Positions 17,301 through 26,571 of a stretch of 64,000 nucleotides of DNA are shown here, in pieces. Each line of letters opens with the position of its first letter. The first letter of the stretch is position 1. The stretch lies in the NCBI GenBank assembly GCA_026414765.1, contig JAOAIJ010000041.1, positions 1 through 64,000 on the forward strand. The letters are read 5' to 3'. The notes beneath the pieces were generated by a model that saw only the letters and a program-made list of their open reading frames with translations, ran no database searches and had not been told where the DNA came from. A program made the position numbers and the translations under genes. This DNA comes from Clostridia bacterium (GTDB lineage Bacteria; Bacillota; Clostridia; Acetivibrionales; DSM-27016).

Positions 17301-20224
17301 TTATACTAAACCAAAACTTTATTACGCTTCCCCAATTTATCGGAGGCAGCAAGCTTTCTTTTGATGGCCTGAACGGAGAGAACAGTTCCCTTGCTTTTAA
17401 TGGGAAAAGCCGCCTGGAAATTAGTTATCCGGAGAAATATCTGCAAGCCTTTACAATAGAATTATGGTTCAGGAGATATAGAGAAGGTGCAGAGGTAGAG
17501 GTTTTAGCTGCCGGCAGCAGAATGGAAACCTTTGAAATTCATCTGGGCGGGGAAAGCGGCTCAAATAGTGTCCGTTTCATTCCTATTCCAGGCTTTTATG
17601 TGGATACAACAGCAGAATGCTTTACATCAGAACATTGGGTTCATTTGGCTTGCGTATATGATCCGCGCCAAATGCCCAAGCCGGCAAGAATATATATAAA
17701 CGGGATAGAACAAAAAACAACCCAACAGAATATAGGGATTCGACATACTTTGAAAGACACACCCTTCAACGGGTTATTCATAGGCTGCCGCGGGAACAAG
17801 AAGTACTACTTTGAAGGAGAAATTACTGATATACGGCTGTGGAATAAAGCACGTACCGGAAGTGAAATAAGAGAAAACATGAGTTTCAGATTGCTTTCAA
17901 CAGAGGAAAACCTGATTGGGAATTGGCCTCTTCTGGATGGAGGCGGTACAGACAAAGGAATTTATGACCTCACAAGAAATAGCTCCTACACTAAAAAATG
18001 TGAAACAAGTTGGTCAAGGTCTGCGCCGTTTACAAATGACCGCTTGGAACTCAGCTTACTTGCTGTATGTGCAGCTTTTATGAATAGCATGAAAAGACTG
18101 AATATAAACGAATTAATACGTACTATACCTCTAAATTATAGAATAGGTTACTTACATCTTCCCGCTTCCGTGATACCATTGGATGTAGAGGCGGCTTGGA
18201 TGGTTGCTACACCTGACGAATTTGAAAGTGTGTCAGGCGGTACAATCTGCTATGCTGGAGATGAAGCAAGCAGGCAGGTGCTGGAGGAGAAAATCAGTGA
18301 ATTTAGACCTGTACGCAAGGACTTGCTTGAATTGCTGGATGTGGAGCAAAGGACAAATGCAATACTGAATCAGATAAATACAGCACCCGACACTTTGAAA
18401 AAAGTTAATGGACAGGGCCTGGCAATATTCTTGAAAGGCAGGACTTCTTTTAGGGGGCTGCAAACTGGCGAGTACACACCGGCAGCCTTCGGGGAAAATG
18501 AAATTTCCGTAATGTATGCCCTTACAACTTCAAATTCTAAAGGTTTTGCCACAGGGTACAAAATAGCAGCAAAACTGAAAGATATCTTTGATATTGAGGC
18601 TTTTGGACATATATCAGTTAATAATGAAATAAATGCTGCTAACCCCAATAATGCCGTAAAACTTATAGGATACGGACATCTTGATCTTCCTGCCTTAAAT
18701 CACCGGCCTTTTAAAGGATTTATCAACTATATCCATAATATCCTGGAATTTGAGGGTCAGCTCGCACTATTTCCGGAAGACTTTTTCTATCAAGGCTTAA
18801 AATACCAGATTGAAGGCGCTCTCAAAGGATATCTGAGCAAAGAAAATTTTTATTTCTTTGGTTCTGTAAATTGCAATTTAGGCAGTTTGCGACTGGAAGG
18901 CGCTTCAGTCTACATCAGTCCTGAGCATGCTTATGCTGAGGGAACGTGGATGGGGGCGTCCGCTAGACTTGACATAATAAAAACCCAATATGGAATAGGT
19001 CTGGAAGGCAACGCGGGAATTTCACACTGCGGATTTAATGCTTTTGCTAACATCAAAATAGATACTTCACCGCTTTCCCTGAAAATCGGGGGAACTATTG
19101 CAGATGTTCGGGTTGAACCTTTTTTGAAAGTTACAGGTCTAAAAGAGAATGAAGGAGCAGCATTTACCATGGAATTTAAGGATATGAATCCTGTCATGGT
19201 TATTGAGGGCAAAGCAGAACTTCTGGGAGTATCAGCGGAAACAAATATTCATGCCTCCACCGCCGGATTTTCCTTTGATGTTAGCGGAAAACTTTTTGAA
19301 ATGTTTGATTGCAAGCTTGAGGCTGAAGGTTTGATGATTAACGACCCGACTACTTTCAAAGTAAAAGGTACTTTTATTGAGGGAGAACAAGGGTATTGTA
19401 CCTATATCAGAAATAGTGCTGTTTCAATAATCAATTCCTTAATGGACAGTGCAAATACTGTCTTTGAAAATATTAATACTGAATTGTCAAAACGTCAGGA
19501 AGAATTAAGACAAATCGATGACCGTATAAATAGCAGAAAGTCAGAGGTTTTGGCACAGATTGAAGAAAGCAGCAAAAACATTGAAGCTCTGAAGAGAACA
19601 GTTGAAGGATTTCAATATGAAGTTGATAAAATTCAAAACAATATCAATGAGCTTCAGGAAAGAAAAAGCAAACTCGGCAGAGAAATTGAACAGCTAAATC
19701 GCAGGCCCTGGTGGGAACAATGGGATTTGCCGGTTCAGGTCGGGTCGCGTGTAGGAGAACAAATAGCTATTGATGCAGAAATAGTTGTAATGAGAGTTTC
19801 ACAGGAAGGTGTCAGGGCATCGCTGGAGTTGGCAAAGATAGCCTTGAGTATGGCTCAATCAGCAATTTCTGTTTTACCCGTTGAATTAGACCCTGAAATA
19901 TTAATATTAACAGCTTCAAAAGAAACAATATTACAGGCAATTGAAATGCTTAAGCTTTCTCTTAAGGGTACAAATACAATTTTCCATGCAGGCGGAGGTC
20001 TTTTAGCGGAATACATTCGGGTAAATGGTGCAACCGATATACTTAAAGTCGACAATGCAGAGTTTGAGTGTAAACTTGAGGAGATTAAGAATTCTGAGAT
20101 TGATATCAGATTGAAAAATGTAGAATTTATGGGCAATAAGGTATTTGACACACTTGAATGCAGGTTTGATTTTTCAAATCCAATAAAAAGTATGCAGGAA
20201 TTAATAACCGGAAAACTACTTTAA
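14399..20224 (+). CDS. Giant 1941-residue LamG-domain protein of unknown function
   Basis: I do not recognise the full-length family. There is no signal peptide and no membrane segment, so it is probably cytoplasmic or exported by an unusual route. Residues 1-970 are a long run of alternating beta-strand-like stretches with recurring phrases such as ITGMVQID and LSGAAKNG, suggesting repeated beta units. About 979-1197 is a LamG/concanavalin-type sandwich: AFTIELWFRR, HWVHLACVYD, ARIYING and GEITDIRLWNKARTG. After it come more beta-rich segments, then a coiled coil at about 1678-1775 (QEELRQIDDRINSRKSE), and a final beta-rich tail. LamG domains bind carbohydrate or protein. It is monocistronic, with AAAGGGAG before the start and a strong terminator behind. 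Confidence 0.75.
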   Translation: MEISEMKELFNNAIIALPSLDKSKTISVKGLLELISINTEGLILPQASIVLNTLKSITKTKVLEITGMVQIDNCNMNIVLSIAKNEQTKGVSITLDFEGESGQVLSFSESLNSLLPQLSLSNEYIPVGLDLSLRKISLSYDTASKKLNGTLKGIAAIDKFSIDISGKIADKEASLSFSIPSVSLRKAVSILVADADVPGILPEIILDNMSFTVSSKSGFTVKGTSSLTCWEWDIGTGHPFNAQIRGELLLKREPGKSIMLVFDVIGEGDVILAENDLYITSIGLKLRLNADKTWSVSGNTVIVLLGEPFTLDAVYEKKTEKLTLSGAAKNGGYFRYILEDIGEIAFKDLKIILQKNVKKFAFSVEGEGGIKIYSLFGVPGMEQCENLLNVNMAVSLFYDQKNYGIVLRPDKADLTIPIPAPVKDGAIFFDIMFGGLPESDHSTKGGGIFLTKNEISASVKLRFRGLPEELYALVPKDGSTATLKISNKGAELGIDRITAPVEIAIPPLTTNDPSTGEERMVDLGKALIDMTDLKLILGKEIQLSVLFGVGIPQLLNKIFGIKEDGSPSVEFFNTYDARDEASKEETTIKMKLSIGTEGVSATIVGKASPIKAIKLNTENDKTWIHCNLGEFGQASFQMPVLSLDAKSGSFRASGGFDVTKPLALPLTPFKALFELAGLKDLSNMLPNSISMYLAHQFEHSEWPDKAMPRPSLLDSQGNLDTAEIKRVFTGFADSMAVKIPDELLRQFDMLGDCFDSLPEKLRQYLQFEMPKSFSFDLSVTIDGGITFEAGVKDGDEPLKIIFPATNGFGPILVGIELTKVAFGEILSGNFFTLEAGVCVDVFDISQIIAALVLKKVSDKIPVKLPVCAPDFIHTRIILDDVYMIIDYKTVAMITDVPIPIPIPVFFKQLGIVYTDLSGAEIRANTAFPKPKLDLSAFGKILLQLKDFFTKHDSMIVPEKLNTDMDLRFILNQNFITLPQFIGGSKLSFDGLNGENSSLAFNGKSRLEISYPEKYLQAFTIELWFRRYREGAEVEVLAAGSRMETFEIHLGGESGSNSVRFIPIPGFYVDTTAECFTSEHWVHLACVYDPRQMPKPARIYINGIEQKTTQQNIGIRHTLKDTPFNGLFIGCRGNKKYYFEGEITDIRLWNKARTGSEIRENMSFRLLSTEENLIGNWPLLDGGGTDKGIYDLTRNSSYTKKCETSWSRSAPFTNDRLELSLLAVCAAFMNSMKRLNINELIRTIPLNYRIGYLHLPASVIPLDVEAAWMVATPDEFESVSGGTICYAGDEASRQVLEEKISEFRPVRKDLLELLDVEQRTNAILNQINTAPDTLKKVNGQGLAIFLKGRTSFRGLQTGEYTPAAFGENEISVMYALTTSNSKGFATGYKIAAKLKDIFDIEAFGHISVNNEINAANPNNAVKLIGYGHLDLPALNHRPFKGFINYIHNILEFEGQLALFPEDFFYQGLKYQIEGALKGYLSKENFYFFGSVNCNLGSLRLEGASVYISPEHAYAEGTWMGASARLDIIKTQYGIGLEGNAGISHCGFNAFANIKIDTSPLSLKIGGTIADVRVEPFLKVTGLKENEGAAFTMEFKDMNPVMVIEGKAELLGVSAETNIHASTAGFSFDVSGKLFEMFDCKLEAEGLMINDPTTFKVKGTFIEGEQGYCTYIRNSAVSIINSLMDSANTVFENINTELSKRQEELRQIDDRINSRKSEVLAQIEESSKNIEALKRTVEGFQYEVDKIQNNINELQERKSKLGREIEQLNRRPWWEQWDLPVQVGSRVGEQIAIDAEIVVMRVSQEGVRASLELAKIALSMAQSAISVLPVELDPEILILTASKETILQAIEMLKLSLKGTNTIFHAGGGLLAEYIRVNGATDILKVDNAEFECKLEEIKNSEIDIRLKNVEFMGNKVFDTLECRFDFSNPIKSMQELITGKLL

Positions 20225-20361
20225 TTAGCCTGTTCGGTGTGTAAAAATCGGCGTTTACCAATTACCCTGAAGGCTATATGGAAAAAGTAGCATAAGTAAC
20301 TTGAATACGGCATTATACCGGACTAAATAGAATCATTCAAGAAATATAAATCACTGAAAAA

Positions 20362-20397
20362 GCTGCTGCACACTAAAGTTTCAGTTTGTGCAGCAGC
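20362..20397. terminator. Bidirectional terminator between LamG giant and MMPL genes
   Basis: An 11-base perfect stem, GCTGCTGCACA with TGTGCAGCAGC, lies between the converging genes. It has A-runs on its left and CCTTATTT on its right, so it can work in both directions. Confidence 0.8.
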
Positions 20398-20439
20398 CCT
20401 TATTTATGCTTTTATAAAATGCGCTTTCTTCATCTGCTT

Positions 20440-23400
20440 TTAGATGTCCTTATTCTTTGAAAACAAAACTGCCATAGTACTAGGAAGTGCAATCATAGCC
20501 GGAAGGAAAACGGGTAGCAATATAAAGCATAGAACTATCAATCCTGCAATTACGGCTATGGCCAATTGCGATAAAAGTGTTAAACCGGAAGGTATAAGGG
20601 TTGCGAATGTGCCCCCAAGTATTATGGTTGCTGATGTTATTACGCCTCCTATATGTCTGGAAGCCATAACTATTGCTTCTTTTGGAGACATGTGAGGGTA
20701 TTCTTTGTAACGCATCATCAGGAATATACTGTAGTCTACACCTAATGCCACGATTACAATGAAGGAGAAGAAGGGAACGTATGAAGAAACACCCTCTGAT
20801 CCCATCAGATTTATGAAAAGATAGTTTAGCACAAACATAGCCGCATAGTACGACCCCATAAGGGATGCTGTTATGAAAACCGGTGTCCAGAAGGATCTTA
20901 TAACTAGAAGCAGTACAAGGAATACTCCTATAAGAACTATTACTATCATTCTGTTAAGATCTCGATTCAATACATCATTCATATCACCGGTCATTGCGCT
21001 TGATCCTGACACTCCATATTTTGCGTTTGAAAGAACTGTGTCTTTAAGTCCGCCAGATAAAGTCTTGTTTATTTCTTTTACAGTTTTTAGAGCCTCCTTT
21101 GAATAAGGATCGTCATTCAGAACAATCATCAACTTTGTAATAGTCCTGTCGCCGGACATAAACATATCAAATGAATTCTTAAAGCCTTCATCATTTAAAG
21201 CTTCCTTGGGAATATAGAAGGTTTTATTTGTATTAAGTTGAGAAAGAAATCCGTTAGTCTTTCCAAGTCCGTCAGAAATTTGCTTTAGTCCGTTGTTTAC
21301 ATCGGATAACTTATTACCGAAGGAACTAAATCCATTGAGACCTGATACAAGCTGCTGCTGTCCTGATTTCATCTGTCCAAGACCGTCGGTTACGCTATCC
21401 ATATTATTAACTATAGTGCCTATTCCTGAAGCTGCTTTACCAAGGCCGTTTCTAAGTTCTTTTAACCCTGCAGCCATTTGAGACAAGCCGCTGCTTATTT
21501 CTGACAAGCTCTTATTTGCTGTTCCAAAGCCGGAAGTGGCATTATTATAATTTTCATTTAATGCTTTTATACCTTCTGGCGAAATTCCGCTTAATGATTC
21601 TAATAACTTATCTATGGTTTGCTTTAAACCCAGATAGCTAGGATCGCTTTGAGAGTTTGTATAATTGTTTCCTAAAGCTGTTACCATTGACTGCATCTGG
21701 GACAGAGTGCTTTTTACACCGACAAGGGCCTGCGCAGCACCCTGGTAGTGGGTACCCATATATTTGTAACCAGCCTGCATCTTTTCAAAATTATCAGCTA
21801 ACGATCTAATTCCGTTGCTCATCATTGAGAGATTAGTTTCTATGGTAGCTATACCGTTGCTTATATTTTGTGAATATTTTGAGCCACCAGCTATACCCGA
21901 TTGAATCTGCTTTAACCCGATAGTTAATGCAACCATACCATTTTGAAGCTGTGCTGTACCATCAACCATCTCACTGACTTTTATAAAGTCTGCTGAACCA
22001 AGCTTATCCTGAGCCAACTTCAGTCCGTCATATATTTGCCCTACACCGTCTTGAGTCTTTGATATGCCTTTTGTGACTGAATTTACCTGGCTGCCGATAT
22101 AAAAATTATCAATTTGCTTACCCTCGGGCCGTGTTACAGAAGATACCTGATGTATTCCATTTATTTTCTTGAGTCTTTCAGTCAAGTTATCAATTACTGA
22201 AAGAGATTCATTATTATCAAGTGCTTTGGTATTTTCAATAACAATATTAACAGGCATCGCCTGACCTTGGCCGAAATGCTCTGCAACTAGATTAAAGGCT
22301 TTTGAGGAAGGCTGTGTATCTCCAAGTTCTTTAATGGTATCAAAGTTAAGTTTTTGCTGGTGAAAATACACCGTTGGAACAATAATTAATGCGATGATCA
22401 AAACAGAAATAGCAGGATGCTTTATTGAAGCAGAGGATATTTTATCCCACAGCTTGCTTTCCTTATGACCGGATGTATTCTTTGAGGGCCAGAAAAGCTT
22501 ATTGCCCAAAACCTTCATTGCAAGAGGTGTCAAGGTCAGGATTTCAAGCAACATAATGGCTACACCGATTACTACAACAATACCGGATTTATATATAGGT
22601 GATTCAGAGAAAATAAGGCTGAAGAAGGCTATCAATACAGTGAGTATACTAAAGGCGATTGTTTTTCCTGCGGTTTTATAGGTTTTTACTATAGCATCAT
22701 CTATAGAGCAGCCGTTGGATAGTTCTTCCTTAAACCTGTTAAAAAGAAGGATATTGTAATCGGTTCCTATACCAAAGAGTATAAGTACAAGTAGCACTTG
22801 TGTAAGAGAGGTTACAGGGAAATTGGCTTTATCAATTAATTGAGCTGCGATACCCATGGAACAAAGATAGGAAAACGCTACTGCCAATAGGGATACAATA
22901 GGGGTTACTACCGATCTGAACATAATTATCAGTACTACCAAAATGAATATAACTGTTAATGCAGCACTCTTTTCTACGCCTGACAGAGCTGCCTTAAGAT
23001 AATCATTACCTATAAAGTCTTCTCCTGTAAGATAGTGCTCTACATGTACGTTGCTCAGTTTATTATCAAAGACTTTTTTGATATCATCTATTTCTCTTGA
23101 TCCCTTATCAAGCTTAAAGCTTACCATTAGCATTGTACCATCTTTTGAAATTAAAGAATTTTTTGCCTGGGGCATACTAAAGGGATCAAATATCTTATCA
23201 ATTCCCAACTCAGAACTGCTGGCTCTGATTGCTTTTACACCATCACTGATTTGTTTCATTTCTTCATCGGAAATCTTATTTTTATCATAAAAAACTATAA
23301 TATTATCGGTACCTTTCGATGTATCCATCTTGCTTAATATGGAATTTGCAATTACCGATGGACTGTTTTCATCAAGGCCTTGCTGACCTTTATGTCTTAG

Positions 23401-23496
23401 TATTGCATTAATATCAGGCTGAATCACTGTAAGCAGAATAGCTGCTATAACCCATATTGAGAATATTATCCAACGGGCTTTTATAATTTTTTTCAA
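20440..23496 (-). CDS. MMPL-family RND-type exporter
   Basis: A protein of about 1018 residues with two MMPL halves. Each half begins with one TM segment, then an extracellular domain, then a five-TM bundle; the bundles lie at about residues 175-330 and 830-1010. FGIGTDYNILLFNRFKEEL and ALGVDYSIFLMMRYKEY are the paired proton-relay segments. The second loop (about 420-790) is enlarged with Ser/Gly-rich amphipathic helices such as GLGQMKSGQQQLVSGL, as in Gram-positive YdgH/YhgE-like proteins. It probably exports lipids, lipopeptides or drugs using the proton gradient. A GTG at 23502 sits only two bases from AGAGGAG, so I prefer the TTG at 23496. The divergent TetR gene suggests ligand-induced expression. 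Confidence 0.9.
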   Translation of the reverse strand: MKKIIKARWIIFSIWVIAAILLTVIQPDINAILRHKGQQGLDENSPSVIANSILSKMDTSKGTDNIIVFYDKNKISDEEMKQISDGVKAIRASSSELGIDKIFDPFSMPQAKNSLISKDGTMLMVSFKLDKGSREIDDIKKVFDNKLSNVHVEHYLTGEDFIGNDYLKAALSGVEKSAALTVIFILVVLIIMFRSVVTPIVSLLAVAFSYLCSMGIAAQLIDKANFPVTSLTQVLLVLILFGIGTDYNILLFNRFKEELSNGCSIDDAIVKTYKTAGKTIAFSILTVLIAFFSLIFSESPIYKSGIVVVIGVAIMLLEILTLTPLAMKVLGNKLFWPSKNTSGHKESKLWDKISSASIKHPAISVLIIALIIVPTVYFHQQKLNFDTIKELGDTQPSSKAFNLVAEHFGQGQAMPVNIVIENTKALDNNESLSVIDNLTERLKKINGIHQVSSVTRPEGKQIDNFYIGSQVNSVTKGISKTQDGVGQIYDGLKLAQDKLGSADFIKVSEMVDGTAQLQNGMVALTIGLKQIQSGIAGGSKYSQNISNGIATIETNLSMMSNGIRSLADNFEKMQAGYKYMGTHYQGAAQALVGVKSTLSQMQSMVTALGNNYTNSQSDPSYLGLKQTIDKLLESLSGISPEGIKALNENYNNATSGFGTANKSLSEISSGLSQMAAGLKELRNGLGKAASGIGTIVNNMDSVTDGLGQMKSGQQQLVSGLNGFSSFGNKLSDVNNGLKQISDGLGKTNGFLSQLNTNKTFYIPKEALNDEGFKNSFDMFMSGDRTITKLMIVLNDDPYSKEALKTVKEINKTLSGGLKDTVLSNAKYGVSGSSAMTGDMNDVLNRDLNRMIVIVLIGVFLVLLLVIRSFWTPVFITASLMGSYYAAMFVLNYLFINLMGSEGVSSYVPFFSFIVIVALGVDYSIFLMMRYKEYPHMSPKEAIVMASRHIGGVITSATIILGGTFATLIPSGLTLLSQLAIAVIAGLIVLCFILLPVFLPAMIALPSTMAVLFSKNKDI

Positions 23497-23574
23497 ACTC
23501 ACTACTCCTCTCTTGGATTTTTATTAAACTGTTTACTGTGTTAACATCAGTAGTGAAATATAAACAACAATGTG

Positions 23575-23619
23575 TTGCGATAATATCACAAATGAATTAT
23601 AATATGCATGATGATGCAT
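23575..23619 (+). promoter_or_regulatory. tetR promoter with candidate operators
   Basis: TTGCGA (23575-23580), 17 bases, TATAAT (23598-23603) form a good promoter reading toward the TetR gene. Directly behind the -10, ATGCATGATGATGCAT (23604-23619) is two copies of a self-complementary hexamer. CAACA-ATG-TGTTG (23565-23577) overlaps the -35. Either could be the TetR site controlling both this gene and the divergent MMPL exporter. Confidence 0.6.
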
Positions 23620-23715
23620 TACAACCAACAGATTTTTTGATATTGTATATTCCACTACATATTTGGCAGATGTGTTGATTATTAATAAAAAATTCATATT
23701 TATTAAGGAGTAGTC

Positions 23716-24291
23716 ATGAAAAATGAGAAAGCAGACCGTAGAGTAAAGTACACAAAAATGTTCCTTAAAAAAGGCCTTGTGGAGCTGATGCGGGAAAATC
23801 CAATCTCAAAGATATCCGTTAAAATGCTATGTGAAACCGCCGATATAAACAGGAGCACCTTCTATGCACACTATACAGACCAATACGATTTGCTTGAGCA
23901 GTTGGAGCAGGAAGTGATTGAAGAACTGAAAAAATTCATAAGTAAAGATGCTTTTTCCAAGCAAACAATACAGACAGTACATTCATTGAAACAAATACTC
24001 GACTATATAGCGCAGAATGGTGACTTATTCATAACTTTACTTAGTGAAAACGGGGATTCCTCTTTTCATAGAGAAATAATGTTTTTAGCACAGCAAAAAA
24101 TAATCTCGGATATTCACAATGACTTGAATATAGATGCAAGAACCTCAGAGTACTTGAAAAGCTTCGCCATTACGGGTACTTTAAGTATAGTACAAAAATG
24201 GTTAATAGATGGTATGATCGAATCAACAGAAGAAATGACTGAATTAGTCTCAAAGCTACTTTATAAGGGTCCTTCAGCTTTTTACTCCTAA
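23716..24291 (+). CDS. TetR/AcrR family transcriptional regulator
   Basis: A 191-residue protein. Its N-terminal HTH runs over residues about 12-60: GLVELMRENPISKISVKMLCETADINRSTFYAHYTDQYDLL contains the TetR recognition helix STFYAHY. The C-terminal half is helical and would form the ligand pocket and dimer surface. AAGGAG precedes the ATG. It is transcribed away from the MMPL exporter across a 213-base shared promoter region, the standard layout for a repressor that controls an efflux gene and itself. The ligand is unknown. Confidence 0.92.
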   Translation: MKNEKADRRVKYTKMFLKKGLVELMRENPISKISVKMLCETADINRSTFYAHYTDQYDLLEQLEQEVIEELKKFISKDAFSKQTIQTVHSLKQILDYIAQNGDLFITLLSENGDSSFHREIMFLAQQKIISDIHNDLNIDARTSEYLKSFAITGTLSIVQKWLIDGMIESTEEMTELVSKLLYKGPSAFYS

Positions 24292-24338
24292 CTTACTGTT
24301 TCTACATTATGTTTTTTAGATTTGTCATTTGCTTATCA

Positions 24339-24373
24339 AAAATTGCTAAAAAGTTTAACATTTTAGCAATTTT
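24339..24373 (+). terminator. Terminator hairpin after tetR
   Basis: AAAATTGCTAAAA (24339-24351) and TTTTAGCAATTTT (24361-24373) pair perfectly with a nine-base loop. It lies 48 bases after the TetR stop. Confidence 0.7.
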
Positions 24374-24444
24374 CGGTATACTTTTATTGTATACTATGTT
24401 AAAATGTCTAATGGTGACGGAGCTCACCTTCAAATGCGTAGATA

Positions 24445-24486
24445 CTGATGGCTCCTACTTTGAACAGTCAAAGTAGGAGCCATCAG
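24445..24486. promoter_or_regulatory. Perfect 19-base stem-loop upstream of the Fe-S scaffold gene
   Basis: Bases 24445-24463 and 24468-24486 are exact reverse complements with a four-base ACAG loop. It is followed by TTTAAC, not by a proper T-run, and lies about 70 bases before the scaffold-like gene. It could be a second terminator, an mRNA 5' stabilising stem or an attenuator. Confidence 0.6.
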
Positions 24487-24554
24487 TTTAACAAAGTGCT
24501 AACTAAAATCTTATTTTAGTGAATAAAAAATTATTATGGAAAGGGGTACTAAAA

Positions 24555-25247
24555 ATGAACTATTCACATGAGGTTGAACAAATGATTTGCGTCAAAAAAG
24601 GTCCAAATCATGGGCCAGCCCCAATTCCTGAAGAAGGAAAATGGGTAAAAGCAAAAGAGGTAAAAGACATATCCGGCTTATCACATGGTATAGGCTGGTG
24701 TGCACCACAGCAGGGATGCTGTAAGCTCACACTAAATGTTAAAGAAGGTATAATTGAGGAGGCTCTTGTTGAGACTCTGGGATGCTCCGGTATGACTCAC
24801 TCAGCTGCAATGGCTGCAGAAATTCTCAGTGGAAAAACTATCCTTGAAGCATTGAATACTGACCTTGTTTGTGATGCAATAAACGTTGCAATGAGAGAAA
24901 TATTCAAGCAACTTGCATATGGAAGAACACAGTCAGCTTTCTCAGAAGGTGGACTCCCTATAGGTGCAGGACTTGAAGACCTGGGTAAAGGCTTGCGTTC
25001 ACAGGTCGGAACAATGTTCGGAACTAAGGCGAAGGGTGTAAGATACTTGGAAATGGCTGAAGGTTACATATTGAATATCGGACTTGATGCAGATAATGAA
25101 GTAATCGGTTATAAGTTCGTACACCTCGGAAAAATGATGGATGCCATTAAAAAAGGTGTTGATCCTAAGGAAGCTTATGAAAAGAACATTGGTACTTACG
25201 GAAGATTTGCTGAAGCAGTAAAAGTTATTGATCCAAGACATGAATAA
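24555..25247 (+). CDS. Iron-sulfur scaffold-like partner of GGGtGRT protein
   Basis: A 230-residue cytosolic protein. Residues about 45-150 resemble the IscU/NifU-like fold: GWCAPQQGCCKLTLNVKEG, then ETLGCSGMTHSAAMAAEILSGKT and a later CDAIN. These conserved cysteines could hold a metal or cluster. It is known in clostridia and related anaerobes as the partner encoded directly before GGGtGRT proteins, and that gene follows here after 21 bases. The ATG at 24555 follows AAAGGGG; an upstream in-frame TTG or ATG at 24519 lacks a site. The precise biochemical function of the pair is not established. Confidence 0.85.
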   Translation: MNYSHEVEQMICVKKGPNHGPAPIPEEGKWVKAKEVKDISGLSHGIGWCAPQQGCCKLTLNVKEGIIEEALVETLGCSGMTHSAAMAAEILSGKTILEALNTDLVCDAINVAMREIFKQLAYGRTQSAFSEGGLPIGAGLEDLGKGLRSQVGTMFGTKAKGVRYLEMAEGYILNIGLDADNEVIGYKFVHLGKMMDAIKKGVDPKEAYEKNIGTYGRFAEAVKVIDPRHE

Positions 25248-25268
25248 TTTAGAAGAGAGGTGATTAAA

Positions 25269-26267
25269 GTGGTTAGATTTGAAGGATATGAAAGAAGAAT
25301 AGATAAAATAAATGCTTGTATGGCTGAATACGGATTTAAAAGTCTTGAAGAAGTAAAGGATTTCTGTACTTCAAAGGGTATAGATGTTGATAAAATAGTA
25401 AGAGACGTGCAGCCTATCGCTTTCGAAAATGCTGTATGGGCTTACACTCTGGGTTGTGGTGTTGCGTTAAAGAAGGGTGTTAAGAATGCAGCTGAAGCGG
25501 CTGAAGCTATAGGTATAGGATTGCAGGCTTTCTGTATTCCTGGTTCCGTTGCTGACTCCAGAAAAGTAGGTATCGGACATGGTAATCTCGGTGCAATGTT
25601 GTTAAAAGAAGAAACAAAATGTTTTTGCTTCCTTGCAGGACATGAATCTTTTGCTGCTGCAGAAGGTGCTATAGGCATAGCAAGAACAGCAAACAAAGTA
25701 AGAAAAGAGCCACTTCAGGTTATCCTAAATGGTCTCGGAAAAGATGCGGCATATATAATTTCAAGAATCAACGGTTTTACATATATAGAAACTGATTATG
25801 ATTTTGCTACAGGCGAACTTAAAGTGGTTAATACCAAAGCTTACTCAAATGGGGAAAAAGCTAAGGTTAGAGTTTATGGGGCAAATGATGTTCTTGAAGG
25901 TGTTGCAATAATGATTAAGGAAAGTGTTGACGTTTCAATTACCGGTAACTCAACCAATCCAACAAGATTCCAGCACTTAGTTGCAGGAACATATAAGAAG
26001 TGGGCCGGTGAGAACGGTAAAAGATACTTCTCGGTTGCTTCCGGCGGCGGTACCGGCAGAACGCTTCATCCGGACAACATGGCTGCAGGACCAGCTTCCT
26101 ACGGTTTGACCGACTCTATGGGCAGAATGCACGGAGATGCTCAGTTTGCAGGTTCATCTTCAGTTCCTGCACACGTTGAAATGATGGGTCTTATCGGTAT
26201 GGGCAATAACCCAATGGTTGGTGCAACAGTTGCAGTTGCAGTTGCGATTGAGGAATCAATAAAGTAA
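25269..26267 (+). CDS. GGGtGRT family protein
   Basis: A 332-residue protein containing the name-giving motif: SGGGTGRTLHPDNMAAGP near residues 258-275. Other conserved stretches are CIPGSVADSRKVGIGHGNLG and CFCFLAGHESFAAAEGAIG. Start: the GTG at 25269 is eight bases from AGAGAGG; the GTG at 25260 overlaps that site. The family is widespread in anaerobic Firmicutes and always follows the scaffold-like gene found immediately upstream. Function is unknown; a link to Fe-S or redox metabolism is an inference from the partner. The gene ends in a strong terminator. Confidence 0.9.
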   Translation: MVRFEGYERRIDKINACMAEYGFKSLEEVKDFCTSKGIDVDKIVRDVQPIAFENAVWAYTLGCGVALKKGVKNAAEAAEAIGIGLQAFCIPGSVADSRKVGIGHGNLGAMLLKEETKCFCFLAGHESFAAAEGAIGIARTANKVRKEPLQVILNGLGKDAAYIISRINGFTYIETDYDFATGELKVVNTKAYSNGEKAKVRVYGANDVLEGVAIMIKESVDVSITGNSTNPTRFQHLVAGTYKKWAGENGKRYFSVASGGGTGRTLHPDNMAAGPASYGLTDSMGRMHGDAQFAGSSSVPAHVEMMGLIGMGNNPMVGATVAVAVAIEESIK

Positions 26268-26286
26268 CATAATAAAATAATAATGT

Positions 26287-26346
26287 AAAGCCCAATCCAA
26301 GGAGATAAATTGTTTAAAATATCTTTGGATTGGGCTTTACTTTTTT
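26287..26346 (+). terminator. Strong Rho-independent terminator
   Basis: A long stem with AAAGCCCAATCCAA pairing with TTGGATTGGGCTTT and inner ATAAATT/AAATAT pairing, followed by a run of T. It closes the scaffold/GGGtGRT operon. Confidence 0.9.
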
Positions 26347-26542
26347 AGTGTCCACGAAAGTTTAGGCTTACAAATCATTATAATCTTTGATTTTTCAAAA
26401 TGGCTCACTCTCCCAAAACAAAAATTCTGATTAACTGTCACTTTAAAGCTGTAGACGGAGTTTCTATTTTTTCTTTACGAAATTGGTATTTACATGGGTG
26501 GCTATGTGGTCTTTGTCGAAGATAGTCATAAAATTAGATTTA

Positions 26543-26571
26543 TTGACAATTAAGGTAGACAATGGTAGAAT
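26543..26571 (+). promoter_or_regulatory. Sigma-A type promoter for the three-TM/C39 operon
   Basis: TTGACA at 26543-26548, a 17-base spacer and TAGAAT at 26566-26571 give a near-consensus promoter about 80 bases upstream of the next start codon. The remaining sequence between 26347 and 26542 shows no gene. Confidence 0.7.

Noticed and set aside
24555..26267. Fe-S scaffold/GGGtGRT pair as part of the radical SAM pathway
   Set aside because: The pair is widespread in anaerobes without such pathways and has its own strong terminator.
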